This document shows positions 11,624 through 22,759 of a stretch of DNA of 60,000 nucleotides, piece by piece (within the stretch, counting starts at the first letter, position 1; every line of letters begins with the position of its first letter). The notes beneath the pieces are model-generated. The model searched no databases. It was not told the origin of the DNA and saw only the letters and a program-made list of their open reading frames with translations. Source of the stretch: Strigamia acuminata (lineage: Eukaryota; Arthropoda; Chilopoda; Geophilomorpha; Linotaeniidae); NCBI GenBank assembly GCA_949358305.1, contig OX442320.1, positions 7,706,259-7,766,258 on the forward strand, in the 5' to 3' direction. The position numbers and the translations under genes are program-made.

Positions 11624-13190
11624 TCAACTAACAATTTTCAACGGCGTACTATTGCTCTCACTTCTGTCAGACTTTTGTTTTCTCTGAGACTTTCGTTTTT
11701 CAAAGTATGAAACCACGGGTAAAAACAGCCATAATAAAACAGACGCAACCAGTATTAGCAAAAGAAAAGTAAAACAATGTCTATAACTCCCAGTCACTTC
11801 TCGAATCGATGCTAGAAGAAAACAATGGCATAAGTTTAAATTCAAATCCAAATTCAAAACATTTACCCATTATCGGTCCAGTTGATATTGAGCACACCCC
11901 AAAGATTCCAATGTGTAAGGCGATACCTCCGGGTGCATCAGCAGGACCAAAAGTTTCAAACATTAAAATAAAATAAGTGACAAACACATAACCATTGAAC
12001 AGCCCGTACACAGCGGCCACTCCCAAAGCAACTGGATATGTATTCACAAACTGTAACGTTAATAAAATAGTCGCTATGCACAAGAATGAAATTATATACG
12101 CCGTTCTTTTGTGAGTAGAAAAAGTAGTGTTATTTAACCAACCACCGAGCAATTTGGCGGATACGTCGCCAATGCTTATAACTGACAACAGAAAAGCCGA
12201 ATCAGTCGGCGTTATTCCTTCAATTTGTTCCATGGCAAATTGCGGAAGAATGAGTGGTACGCTGATCAATGCATAGAAGAAAGACATTCTGCTGAACAGA
12301 AGAAGAATGAAGATGAATTGCCGAAAGAGACGACAGTCACGCACAAGTTGAGTTAGAATATGCTTGAAAATATTACAAATCTGAACACACGTAGATGGAT
12401 TGGGAGTGGGTTCTTTTTGTGCCTCCAAAAACGCTTGATTTTCATCCTTGCGAGCCGTACCGTTTGGTACGGGACTTTGCAGCGCCCAGGTGGGTTGTCG
12501 TACCAACATGGCGGCCACGCATCCGTGAAGCGCCACGCCACCCCATAGAAGTAACGCGCCGTTCAAATGGTATTCGTCGAGAAACCGTTGTATTATAATA
12601 GGCATAAAAAAAGCAATGGTTCCAGACAACGATGTGACGAATCCCATAGCAAGAGCTCTTTTTTGTTTAAAGTATAAACCAACGACAACATTGCTATTGG
12701 TCAGGCAGCAACCGGCACCCGTTCCTTGAATTGAAATAAAATATTAAAAAGTGTGAAATTTATCAAGATTTGTCTCGCTTGCCCCAAATCACTAAAGTTA
12801 GAGTAAAAACAGCCAGATTATTCGTGGTTAATGAACTCAAACAAAGTCCTAATCCAAATAAAAATGATCCGATGAAAAGCGTGAGTCTGAATGAGTATAA
12901 TTCCGCCAATTTGACGGTAAAAACAGCTGAAAATATAAATCAGATTTAGTTTAATCGCAGATTTGATCGGTAATTATTCAGCTAATACCTGTTACTGAAG
13001 CTAAAACTCCTGGTAAAATAACTGCCGAGGCAACTTGGCTTCTCGTGTAATTTGTACTTTGTAACATGTTTACATAAATTTGTCCTACGCATCTGTATAT
13101 ACTGTTGCCTACGCCGCTTAATACGGCGGCACTTATAGCTACGATCCATGCATAACCACCGTCTGGATACTGTGTTTTCATTCCAGCCAT
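11624..13190 (-). CDS. SLC16-like transporter MCT-6, intact, with a GC-AG intron
   Basis: Exons 12989-13190, 12783-12926, 11867-12724 and 11624-11811 splice in phase to 463 aa. Exon 1 starts Met-Ala-Gly-Met and carries PDGGYAW, with Ala replacing the usual Gly of the helix-1 signature. Exon 3 holds the helix-5 signature LYFKQKRALAMG and the FGPADAPGGIALHIG segment shared with the MCT-4 remnant. The donor of intron 2 is GC, not GT (TTGGG/gcaagc at 12782), while every other copy has GT there, and the phase is kept. It is more diverged from MCT-2, -3 and -5 than they are from each other, with a longer charged C-terminal tail. It is likely a 12-helix plasma-membrane solute carrier, substrate unknown. 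Confidence 0.87.
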
Positions 13191-13640
13191 GTTCTCGTCC
13201 TTGGCTCCGGCTACGCTGTTTTGAAATGTTTCAACATGTGTAGATAAAAGGTTAGGAGATTAAATGGTTTTTGTTTCGTATTATTGTATTTATTAGATAA
13301 GAAGATAAGCAGCATATGGCGAAAGGGTTTTTCAACTCTGTACCTTGTCCTTGTACCGTGTAATATTGACGTTGATGTGTTCTGTTTACTCCAATCTGTT
13401 TGGTTTCAGAGAAGTTAGACAGCAAACATAAACAAATCTTGGAAACGCCTTGATAACCTTGACAACCTTGAAGAACGAGAGTACGCGGCGATAAAATGGG
13501 GTCGTGTGGGGTCGGCCGGAGTACCAAACTCCGAACAATATCTGCTTTTTTGATCGTATTTTGCGCTAATTTGTTACGACATTCGACTAAGGTTTCAGAA
13601 TTAGAAAGTGAATTGAATGTACATCACCATTCAACAATAT
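13191..13640. other. 5' flank of MCT-6
   Basis: Presumed promoter and 5' untranslated region of MCT-6. Short open frames on both strands here have no resemblance to known proteins. Its right end borders the minisatellite that starts at about 13641. Confidence 0.4.
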
Positions 13641-13870
13641 TTCATTCATTTTATGCCAAAAAAATTCATTTTACGCTAAAAAAAATTCATTTTACGCTAA
13701 AAAAATTCATTTTACGCTAAAAAAATTCATTTTAAGCTAATAAAAATTCATTTTACGCTAAAAAAAATTCATTTTACGCCAAAAAAATTCATTTTACGCT
13801 AAAAAAAATTATTTTACGTCAAAAAAAATTTATTTCTTGCAAAAAAAATACTTTCTAGGTCAAAAAAGTT
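13641..13870 (-). repeat. About 20-bp minisatellite, roughly 10 units
   Basis: Units of about 20-21 bases read ATTCATTTTACGCTAAAAAA on the plus strand, with small indels in the A-run and drift at the right end. On the minus strand the unit becomes TTTTTT-AGCG-TAAAATGAA, clearly related to the larger array at 16484-16918, which lies on the other strand next to MCT-10. It sits 3' of the broken exon 3 of MCT-7. Confidence 0.85.
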
Positions 13871-14074
13871 GTTTCTTGGTAAAATAAATCATTCCAGGCC
13901 AAAAAAAATAATGAAATTTGATGTATACATAGTAAAATAAATAATTACTATAAAAATAACAGAAAATAATTAAAATAAATAAAATAAAAGCGTCAGAAGA
14001 GATCACAGTTTCTCTTTTCGGATTGAACCAGGCAAGGACGGGTTTTGCTGACAATACGATGTTTAGCTTCGAAA

Positions 14075-14558
14075 ATGCTGATAATGATGTTACCAATCCC
14101 ATTGCGATTGGTCTTTTTTTCGCAAAGTATAAACCAGTCACTACTTTGCCGAGAGTAAATCAACAACCTGCGTTTGTCGATACAAGGTTTTGCTTACCAA
14201 AAATCACAAATGTCACAGTAAATGCAGCTAGGTTATTACTTGCCAAAGAACTTAGGCGGAGTCCCAAACCAAATAAAAACAATCCCACAAAAATTGTCAC
14301 TCTGAATGAGTATAATTCGCAAAACTTTACTGCAAATATGGCTGCAAATGAAGTCAAATTAAGCTAAATGATAATTTCTAATAAAAATTATACATCCACA
14401 CACCTGTAACAATAACTCCTGGTAAAACAACTACAGCAGCCACTTGACTTCTTGTGTAGTTTCTACTTTGAATCATTATACTCACATAAATTAGTCCTAG
14501 TAATCTATACGCGGTATACCCTACACCAGTGATAAAAACAGCACTTGTTGCTATAATC
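14075..14558 (-). pseudogene. MCT-7: decayed SLC16-like gene fragment
   Basis: Three exon remnants are recognisable. An exon 1 fragment (14404-14558) ends in NYTRSQVAAVVVLPG but lacks the start and the DGGYGW signature. A full-length exon 2 (14198-14341, 144 nt as in all copies) has both splice sites. The first part of exon 3 (about 14075-14185) carries GLYFAKKRPIAMG. In exon 3 a TGA stop replaces a cysteine codon of MCT-6, the intron between exons 2 and 3 has shrunk to about 12-30 bases, and similarity is lost after 14075. It cannot make a carrier. Confidence 0.82.
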
Positions 14559-15284
14559 TGGGGGACTACAAGTATCTCTTCACCTGTCAGCTATGTTTAT
14601 TGCCACAACGAGTAGTAAAGCATACACAAATAGAATCTAATTAAAAGAACAAATCATACCAATCTTAAAATCATGATTATTGTAATTAAAAGAGTAAATT
14701 AAAAGAGTAAATACCGGTAAGTCATATGTCACGAGTGACAGGATTTATGCAGAAGAGCCCCCGTGTGATACTTGTGGAATGTTTCCTAGCTAAAAAAAAG
14801 CACGAACACTTTCCGCTACTGGTAGTCAGATAAACGGTATACCATGCAAATTTTGCTAATGACCGGTTTTTGTGCGTCAAAACCACATGTCGCCTCAACA
14901 CTAGTAGTCGGCCAGTTACCGTTATGCATAATTTGTTTCAAAGAAATTAAATGTCAATCAGGAATATAATTTTTATAAATGGTTTAGAGACCTTGAAAAC
15001 ATCCAAGATTTTCGTATAGTTTGATATGTAATTTGCTGAATATTTTGCTAAATTCCAATAATTTAGCACACTTATGATAAATACAATACGGGAGTTTGTT
15101 GTTGACCAAAGGGCAAAGAACTTGTGGTTTCAATTATGTATGTAAGCTCATAAAATGTAATTCAGCAGCTCATTATTTTGTGATTGATCAATTGTTTGAT
15201 ACAAATTCGTGCTGAAAAACAGGTGGTAATTATTATTTAATTGCTACAATCAAATGAAAAAAAAAGAAACATTTTATTTCAACC
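14559..15284. other. Unannotated spacer
   Basis: No coding or RNA gene is seen. It separates minus-strand MCT-7 from a plus-strand relic and so spans the point where cluster orientation flips. AT-rich, with no clear repeats. Confidence 0.4.
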
Positions 15285-15355
15285 TCCTGATGGTAATTAC
15301 GGCCGGGCTATTGTACCATTATCTGCAGTTGCAATGGGATTTGTAGTTTCGCAAA
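15285..15355 (+). pseudogene. MCT-8: plus-strand relic of an SLC16 exon 1
   Basis: About 70 bases translate to PPDGNYGRAIVPLSAVAMGFV, a decayed version of the PPNGGYGWVIVLCSAVAIGFV start of MCT-10, with Gly to Asn and Trp to Arg changes in the signature. The frame ends shortly afterwards. It shows that the plus-strand lineage of MCT-10 was itself once duplicated. Confidence 0.7.
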
Positions 15356-15499
15356 ACACCAACTGGGTTGGCGATCCGAAAAACTAGAATTTTCTGGTTG
15401 TGACTTGAAGTTTTGTTTTGAGTTTTTGGCGTGATATCCTCAAGTAAAAATAAGCTTATCTACATGTAAACAAATGTTTCTTAAACCAATTTGAACGCA

Positions 15500-15755
15500 C
15501 CTATTGAGATAATTCGTTACTAGAGAATTTAAACAGAGTCCCAATCCATGTAAAAATGTTCAAAAATAAAGCCTAATTTTGAATTTAACTACAAATACAA
15601 CTGTATATAAAATTTAAATTGACCCTAACCATAATTTCTACTAAAAACAATACATTCACACACCTGTAACTGAAGCAATAACTACAACAACGACAGCAGC
15701 CACTTGACTTCTTGTGTAATTTGTACTTTGTAACATACTCACATAAATTAGTCAT
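15500..15755 (-). pseudogene. MCT-9: minus-strand SLC16 relic
   Basis: The 15664-15755 segment encodes TNYTRSQVAAVVVVVIASVTG followed by a gtgtgt donor, the end of an exon 1 very like MCT-6 and MCT-7. The 15500-15600 segment retains an eroded exon 2 with a broken frame. The exon 1 start, exon 3 and exon 4 are absent. Confidence 0.75.
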
Positions 15756-16031
15756 AACATAATTTGTCATTTAATTTGATACTTAATTTATCCCAATTTA
15801 TCCACGCCGGATAAATTTCAATTATTGATTTTAGTTGCTGCTTGAATAGCTGATGCTGCAATCCAAACCTGAAGATCTCAACATGGCAACATTGCAACCA
15901 ATATTTGTCTTACAAAAAAAAATAAAAATAAAGCACTTGTTAACTTCACAGCTGACTATTTCGTTCACTGCACCGACAAACAGCTGCTCATTGTTAATTA
16001 ATGGCGATAATCAATCTTGCCTCACAATCAA

Positions 16032-17891
16032 ATGGGAAAAGAAGAAGAGAGACGTATTTTAAAACCTCCTAATGGCGGTTATGGCTGGGTTATTGTACTA
16101 TGCTCAGCGGTTGCAATTGGATTTGTCTCCAGTGTCATCAAATCGGCAGGACTCATTTATGTCTCAGTACTGGACAAATATCCCAATGCAAGTAGGGAAT
16201 TAGTAGCTACCATGACCACCATAGTCCGTGGAATTATGTTCTTAATTGGTTTGACAACTCTCTTAATACTAAATACCAAAACTAACTCTTTTTAATTTTC
16301 TTCAGGAGTAATTAGTGTCAACATCGCCGAATGCTACTCATATAAACTCACAGTTTTTCTTGGCGGAATAATATCATCAATAGGTTTAATCCTGTGTTCA
16401 TTCGCAGATGACATGGGTCTGATGATTTGTTCATTCGGAGTGATTACAGGTCAATATTAACCCATGAAAATAATTATTTTTGAGCCATAAAATAATTTTT
16501 TGTGCCATAAAATAATTTTTTTGTGCCATAAAATAATTTTTTCGGCCATAAAATTATTTTTTGTGCCGTAAAATGATTTTTTGTGCCGTAAAATGATTTT
16601 TTGGGCCATAAAATGATTTTTTGAGCCATAAAATGATTTTTTGGGCCATAAAATGATTTTCTTGAGCCATAAAATAATTTTCTTGAGCCATAAAATGATT
16701 TTTTGGGCCATGAAATAATTTTTTGGGCCATAAAATGATTTTTTGGGCCATAAAATGATTTTTTGGGCCATAAAATGATTTTTTGGGCCATAAAATGATT
16801 TTTTGGGCCATAAAATGATTTTTTGGGCCATAAAATGATTTTTTGGGCCATAAAATGATTTTTTGGGCCATAAAATGATTTTTTGGGCCATAAAATGATT
16901 TTTTGGGCCATAAAATGATCCATGAAACGTTTGTAGGTATTGGAACGGGATTAATTCACGCACCATGCGTTGTCGTAATAGGATCCTACTTCACGACCAA
17001 GCGATCCACAGCAATGGGTCTTATGCTGTGTCTCTCTGGCACCATCATTGCTTTAATGCCAATCGTTTTACAGTGGTTCATGGATTTGTACGGGTTACAA
17101 GGCGCCTTGCTGCTTTGGGGAGGTCTTATGCTGCAGATTTGTGTGATTGCTCAACTAATCAGACAACCAAATTGGTCCGAAGAAAGCGACGAAAAGAACA
17201 ATTTGTTAACTGCACCGAGGAAAATGAATTTCTATTCCAAACTCGTGTCTGATTTGCCACTTTTCAAAGATCACATTTTTCTATTGCTTTTGGGGAACCG
17301 GATTACATTCTTCATCAACAATGTTGCAATTCTTGTCATTATACCGGACTTTGTCAAAGAAGAAGCAACAGAGGCGATATCCATCGATCAAACTGCTCTT
17401 TTGCTATCAGCTTTGATATTTGGCGACGTTATTAGTCGAGGTGCATCCGGGTTCATTCTGGATTATTTCGCTACAAATAAAACACTCGTTTATTTAGTTA
17501 GTTTGCTACTAACTGCATGGATCACACTCGTCTGTCAATGGGCTACAACGCTCGTATCACTCATGCTTTCTTGTGTTTTGTATGGAATTGTGTCTGGAAC
17601 TGCTCTACTTCTAACATATCTATTAGTGTTTGATTACTTTCCTAACCGTGGGGAAGCGGCCAACGCATTGCAACAATCTGTTGCGGGAGTAGTCTTGCTT
17701 TTGGAAGGTCCCATCATAGGTGTGAATTCATTAATTCTCATTTTTTAATTTTTTCTTACGTTTTAGTTTAATATTTTTTTAATATTTCAGGTGGATTTTG
17801 GCATTTATCTAGGGATTATTCTTTATGCTGGGATTTCCTAGCGGTGATTGTTGTTTTGTCAGTCTTGGCATGGACTTGTAAGAGATGCTAA
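16032..17891 (+). CDS. SLC16-like transporter MCT-10, intact, opposite strand to the rest
   Basis: Exons 16032-16248, 16306-16449, 16937-17719 and 17791-17891 splice in phase to 414 aa. Helix 1 has NGGYGW, with Asn replacing the acidic residue usual at the first position. Helix 5 has GSYFTTKRSTAMG. Exon 3 is shorter than in the minus-strand copies because the central loop is short. Met at 16032 was preferred over an in-frame upstream start at 16017 because MGKEEERR leads straight into the signature. Intron 2 contains about 20 copies of a 20-bp minisatellite that ends only 18 bases before the exon 3 acceptor. It is the most diverged member of the cluster. It is likely a membrane solute carrier, and the substituted acidic residue may alter coupling. 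Confidence 0.87.
16484..16918 (+). repeat. 20-bp minisatellite inside MCT-10 intron 2
   Basis: About 21 tandem units of TTTTTTGGGCCATAAAATGA, with variants (TGTGCCGTAAAATGA, CTTGAGCCATAA) concentrated at the left and near-identical units at the right. This fits a homogenising array growing from the right end. It occupies most of the intron and abuts the branch-point zone of exon 3. Confidence 0.95.
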
Positions 17892-17920
17892 ATAGAATGC
17901 AAATGTAAATTTTTCGCACA

Positions 17921-17931
17921 AATAAAATAAA
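17921..17931 (+). terminator. Polyadenylation signals of MCT-10
   Basis: Two overlapping AATAAA hexamers lie 30 and 35 bases after the MCT-10 stop codon. Confidence 0.7.
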
Positions 17932-17992
17932 AATCTTCTCTTTTGTGACAAACAGTGTCAAACATATCACATTATTTAATTTCAGTTAAATA

Positions 17993-18183
17993 CAGTCGAA
18001 TCTCGTTATAACGAATTTTTCGTTATAACGAATTTTTTCGTTATAACGAATTTTTCGTTATAACAAATTTTTTGTTATAACGAATTTTTTCGTTGTAACG
18101 AAAAATTTGTTATATAGAACACCATGTTGAAAAGTATTGATATAACACACTTTCGGTATAACGAGGCTCGTCATGTTTGACTA
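17993..18183. mobile_element. Pogo/Tigger-like MITE candidate
   Basis: The left end CAGTCGAATCTCGTTATAACG after a TA resembles terminal repeats of pogo/Tigger DNA transposons. The right end (18150-18183) carries a reverse-complement CGTTATACC and TTTGACTA. Between them are about six tandem palindromic CGTTATAACGAATTTTT units. No coding capacity. The element is short, and the right boundary is approximate. Confidence 0.5.
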
Positions 18184-18473
18184 TAGCAAATAAAATGTTG
18201 TAAATAATCAAAAGAATTAGGATTGATTACATTTATTCAACAAGAATAATTTTGTTATAAAAAAAAATTGTGAAAAATACAATTATTATGCAAACGAAAT
18301 CAAAATAAATACAAAAAGTATTGTGACATTTTGTGGGTCTTTTCTGAATCGTAATATGCTCTCGGATATGCATAAAAAAATTGTCTCTTGACTAGTAGAG
18401 AAGATCTTTGAGTTGAGGTTAGTTATCACGATGTAAGTTTAAGGCAGATCCCGATTAAACATTAAATGCTTCG

Positions 18474-19597
18474 TTAATTAAACAAAGGTAAATGATAGAA
18501 GTCATAACCTCGTTTCCCCTTAACGGCACAATATATATAAAAAATATGGTACGCTCCGGGAATGAAACAAATGCTTCCAGCGATAAGAAATACGAATCCC
18601 TGTAAACCGGCGTGCGGAATTATCTCCACCACTAGTCCAGTTATTAATAAAGCTAAAAGCAAACAAATAAATCTTTTAGACCCCCAAAAAACAAAACAAA
18701 TGCGCCGACAATTCCGAAAAGAAGTCACCACTCGAAATCTTCCGAAGCAGATTCCGGAAAATATTCCTCCGGTTCGTAAAATTATGGAAAATATTGTTCT
18801 GGTTCGTGAAATTACGAAAAATATTGTTAGTTATAACTTTTTGTTTTTGTAATTGCACGAATTATTATTATTTCTTTAATTTCGTGAAATTTTTTATTTC
18901 GAGTATTGTTTAAGTCACTTCTGCTTCCAGAATTGACGCGCCCATTGTTTTTAAGCTTGTTTACCGGTTCCGATTAGAAATAAGGCAACTGCGGATAAAA
19001 CTGTTCTCCAATTTTCTGTCACTTTTGGATGAAACCACCAACTATAAACAAATAAAAAAAAATCAATAAATAAACAAATAAATTTTTAAAATAATTTTAC
19101 TTTACCATTCAGTCGAGTCATGTTGGCCTGATGATGAGAAATTTATATCTTGAATGAGTGAATCACTGTCTCTAGATAATGACTACAATACATAACAGGG
19201 AAAAAATACAATGAAAAACTCACACTGTGGACATAAGAAAGGGTTATTTTGATTTGTTTTTTAAATAGTGTCGGGTTAGCAAGATTTGTAACAGCTAGTC
19301 TAATATTTCATCGAGTGATTTGTAGGAATTTGAGGGTCGTACATGCGGGCAGTGCCATGCATCATCATCAGCATAGTGTGTCTCTTCTGTACATACGTCA
19401 TCTGTCAGCCTAAAACGGTCAATGAATTTTCTGTCTTTACTGATGTCTTCGATTTTAACCACTATGCTGTTTTCACAAAGTGTCTTTTTAGTCTTGGCAC
19501 CTGTAGAATCCACCGTAGCTCCGTAGGATGGAATTAAATCGTCGGAATCTTCCATTTCGTCTTCGTTTACAAGCACTTTTCCATCACCTTCAGCCAT
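18474..19597 (-). CDS. TMEM134: TMEM134-like transmembrane protein
   Basis: Four coding exons: about 19397-19597 (or 19343-19597 with an alternative in-phase donor), 19106-19182, 18965-19041 and 18474-18652. They give 177 or 195 aa, against 195 aa in human. The N-terminal half is acidic and cytosolic-looking. A TEWW/C-WWFHPK segment precedes two membrane helices, and the C-terminus IYCAVKGKRGYDFYHLPLF matches the TMEM134 family ending (family known as DUF872/TMEM230-TMEM134). The stop is at 18474-18476. Function is poorly known, and the family is placed in endomembranes. It is head-to-head with TRAFD1, with 414 bases between start codons. A further in-frame Met lies 12 codons upstream of the chosen start. 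The exon 1 donor is the main uncertainty. Confidence 0.82.
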
Positions 19598-20011
19598 CTT
19601 GGTCGTTCTGAACTCTAGCGGCAAAAAAGCCAAACTATTGGTCGAATGAAGTTACGTAATAAATAGTGATAATGCATCATGGTGTGGTATTAATATTTTG
19701 TTCACTACATTTACTAGAACTCTGGATCCAATGTAAATATCTTATGGAATTGAAGAAACTTATATCTCTTACTTTCAATAACGAGTATTGTTTGCGTGCT
19801 GTGAACTGCGGGTTATCCGTAACAGGCATTTCGCGTGTGGACACAAGCTCTTATTAGCAATTTAAGACATCAATACAGGTATAAAATAATGATACAAAAC
19901 ATATATTAAACGAGAGAACCCGATTTGCGTACAAAGATGAGTCATTGGTTGGAAAGTGAAACTTATTTTTTTGCCGTTTGTGATTAAATTTAGGATCGTG
20001 AGTGACAAAAA
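19598..20011. promoter_or_regulatory. Presumed bidirectional promoter, TMEM134/TRAFD1
   Basis: The 414 bases between two divergent start codons hold no other gene. Shared promoter use is inferred from spacing only. I see no clear TATA box or initiator. Confidence 0.45.
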
Positions 20012-22604
20012 ATGGCTGATGAGACGCAAGAATGTTCGAATTGGTGAGCGGTGAAACACGATAAAACGTCGAAAACATTGAATGTGAATTTCTAATTTCT
20101 TTACAGCAAAAAACTGATTTCAAAATCCAACTTTACGATACACAGTATTCATTGCCAGCGTAATTTTTCCATTTGCACGAGATGCAACGACGTTTTCCCC
20201 GTAAACGAGTTGCAGCAGCACTTGGAAACTGCGCACAAGAAGTTGCGATGTCAACAGTGCGGCGAGGAATTGGAGAGTTACAAATTCGATGACCACGAGG
20301 TAGTGAATTCGCCTGAAAATCAAAAATGAATTTATTTATATTTATTTAACCGTTGTTTATTTGTTTCCTGGTAGAATTGTTGTCCGAAACGTCTCGTGCA
20401 ATGTCTGTACTGCGATTTGGAGGTTTACTGCGACGAGTTGAACGAGCACGAGAACTATTGCGGCAGTAGAACCGAATTGTGCCAAGTGTGCAATCAATAC
20501 ATCATGCTTCGAGATCAATCCTCTCACGAAGCTGCTGGCCATCCTCCTGTTGATAGTACTCAACATCAAAAAATTATCATTTGCAACATAAATTTTTATT
20601 TTTATTTTTTTTTTATTTAAGAAAAAACAAACACGAACAACAACCGTTTCTCACCGCTGCGTAACGACTTTACAACTGACCAATACCCTATTATTGCCCC
20701 AACACCCTATTATCCGAAGGTTTTTATCGATTTTATTTGAATTATCGTACTGGATTATTAATGTTATTGTTTGTACTTAGAAAACAAATGTGGAAACCGA
20801 CTCGTATACGCGTCAAAGTCCGAGTAAACGGAATAACGACATGCCTCAAGTGAATACGAATTTTCCGGTTGATTGGAAAAAGCCAGAAAAAGCGAGTAAA
20901 ATTGGTAAATTATAGGGAATTAATTTTAAAAAATTAATTTTTTGGTTTAATTTTCGTGTGTAATTGCAGATATTGAAGCTAATTCGGGGTCGCAAGTGGA
21001 TTTAGACAGACTAATAGCGTGTCAGTATCAAGAAATGGCCGATTCTGCCGCACCGGGTCTTTCCTTATTGCAACACGCTCTTTTCTCGGGCGGTGTGCGC
21101 GACATGTCACCATTGCCTTCTGATTTTTATGCCGAGGATTCTGACTTTTGGAATAATCAGCCGGTTGGTGAAGTTTATAAAACCACTCCTGACGTTCTGA
21201 ACCACGAAAATATTTTAACTAGAGCTCCAAATACATTCGGAAGTAAAATTTTCGCCTTAATTATTATTTTGTTCTTTGAATAATTTGATTATTTGTTGTA
21301 GGCGAAACATTTATAACCGAAGATGGATTGCCGTGTGAATTCTGCGGGGAATTATATCCCGCCGACTTATTGATTCAACACGAGTCGGGTTGTCGCCCCG
21401 ACATCGCGCACGGCTTCGGGCCCGAGGACTGCATCGACGATCGCCGCCCGAGAGAGAATTTATTCGAACCAATCGGTAAAATCACGAGCAATGAAACCAA
21501 TTTATTGATGTTGCCATGCGAGCATTGCTTGGAAACTTTCCCCGAAGAAATCTTGCTGCAGCACGAGGTTTAAACTGGAATTTAACACGAAAAATCTCCA
21601 ATTTATATAAAAATTTTGTATTAATTTACAGGAATTATGTCCGAAAAATCCCGAAATAGCTGCAGAAGAATTCTTAAGGGACCTAGGATCCCCCGGAGTC
21701 CCTCCTACACCGCCTCCACGCAGATTTGTGGACGTTAAGGCGCCTCAATTGAAACCAAATGTCCACCAAAGTCCGTCGTTAATTGCCAGTTCACCCGTGA
21801 ATCGCGAAACGAAACCACCTGCCGATCGTAGATTCAGCGATTTGATGTATTCTCCCACCCGAACTCGAAGTCACGCGCACGACAGTTTGATTCCCGTCAA
21901 CAGAACGAGCCAAGTCGCTTCACCTCCCAATGTGAACAACTTCAATTCGTACCACTCGAGAAGCAATTCAGACACGGCCACGACTTATGCGAATCTGCCT
22001 CGTCGGAAGCCCGATTTGGAGAAAGGGCGCGGGGAACACAAGAACATGAATGTCGCGAAACCGAAAGCGTCGGCTGAAAGCTTGTATTTGCAAGAAATGA
22101 AGTGCAGGTTAAACCGCACGCAGGATACGCAGAACCTCGTCAAAACGGGCGCGAAGCCAAAGTCCTCCGTCGAGAGTCTCAAACCTGAGTCGAGTAAAAG
22201 AAATAAGACTTGGACCCCGATGAGACAGCCGTCGTCGGAAAAAAATCACGTTCCTTGTAGGTTTTACTCGTATTTTGTGTTCATTTATCGTTTTGGTAAT
22301 TCGAAATGTTATTTTAGCGTATTGTAAGAGCAATGATGGGCAATTAGAAGACACTTATCATCGGTTTTTGGCACAAAGAAGAGCTCAGTATGGGGCAAAT
22401 AATCCACAGAGGTGAAATTTTAATTTAATTTATTATTATTTATTTATTTATTTATTCTTTTATAGAGCTAATTTGCAATCCAGATTAAAACCAACCGGTG
22501 CTGTACCTAAAACGGTTTGATTGATTTTTTTGGGGGTTTTTAATCATTTTTGTTTATATTTTTCTGATTTTATTTAGACAAAAAAGTCTTCCTCCGAAGA
22601 GTGA
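20012..22604 (+). CDS. TRAFD1: TRAF-type zinc-finger protein TRAFD1
   Basis: Eleven coding exons splice in phase: 20012-20043, 20107-20299, 20375-20555, 20622-20719, 20781-20904, 20970-21242, 21302-21567, 21632-22256, 22318-22411, 22466-22514 and 22578-22604. They give 653 aa (human about 582). Residues 8-135 hold a row of Cys/His fingers beginning CSNCKKLI and including HSIHCQRN, HENYCGSRTELC and similar. Two later single fingers (LPCEFCGELYPADLLIQHES and LPCEHCLETFPEEILLQHE) match the paired C-terminal fingers of TRAFD1. The C-terminal third is disordered and Ser/Pro/Arg rich, ending in a short Lys-Ser-Glu tail as in vertebrates. Known role: a negative regulator of innate immune and TRAF6-linked signalling (also called FLN29) in mammals. 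The insect role is inferred. Exon 3's donor (A/gtactc) is the weakest junction. Confidence 0.92.
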
Positions 22605-22759
22605 AACCCGTTTGATGTCTAATGTAGATTTAAAAATATAAATTAATATACGCCTGATAACTTAATTTCTAATATTATTCTTCTTTTTTTTTAAATTTGT
22701 GGGATTGGGATTGAATTACAAAGTGTCTGTGACAACATGTAGAAATCTATTTAATGGAT

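Larger units (their letters stand above)
8440..12009. repeat. Segmental duplication, copy 2 (MCT-5 plus 3' half of MCT-6)
   Basis: This block is collinear with 4640-7264 apart from the 1,041-bp insertion at 9923-10963. Similarity with copy 1 ends at about 12009, inside exon 3 of MCT-6, whereas MCT-6 continues intact beyond that point. Copy 2 is therefore the side with the complete neighbour, and copy 1 is the truncated side. Confidence 0.75.

Noticed and set aside
16484-16918. Regular repeats resembling a CRISPR array
   Set aside because: Units are directly abutting with no unique spacers, and the genome is eukaryotic. It is a minisatellite.
16457-16966. Minus-strand open frame of 169 aa with a 20-residue protein repeat
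   Set aside because: It is created by the 20-bp minisatellite. A 20-base unit without stops cycles through all three frames, so all frames stay open. No start context, splice partner or family resemblance.
18562-18852. Plus-strand 96-aa open frame opposite TMEM134
   Set aside because: It is antisense to the conserved last exon and intron of TMEM134 and has no independent support.
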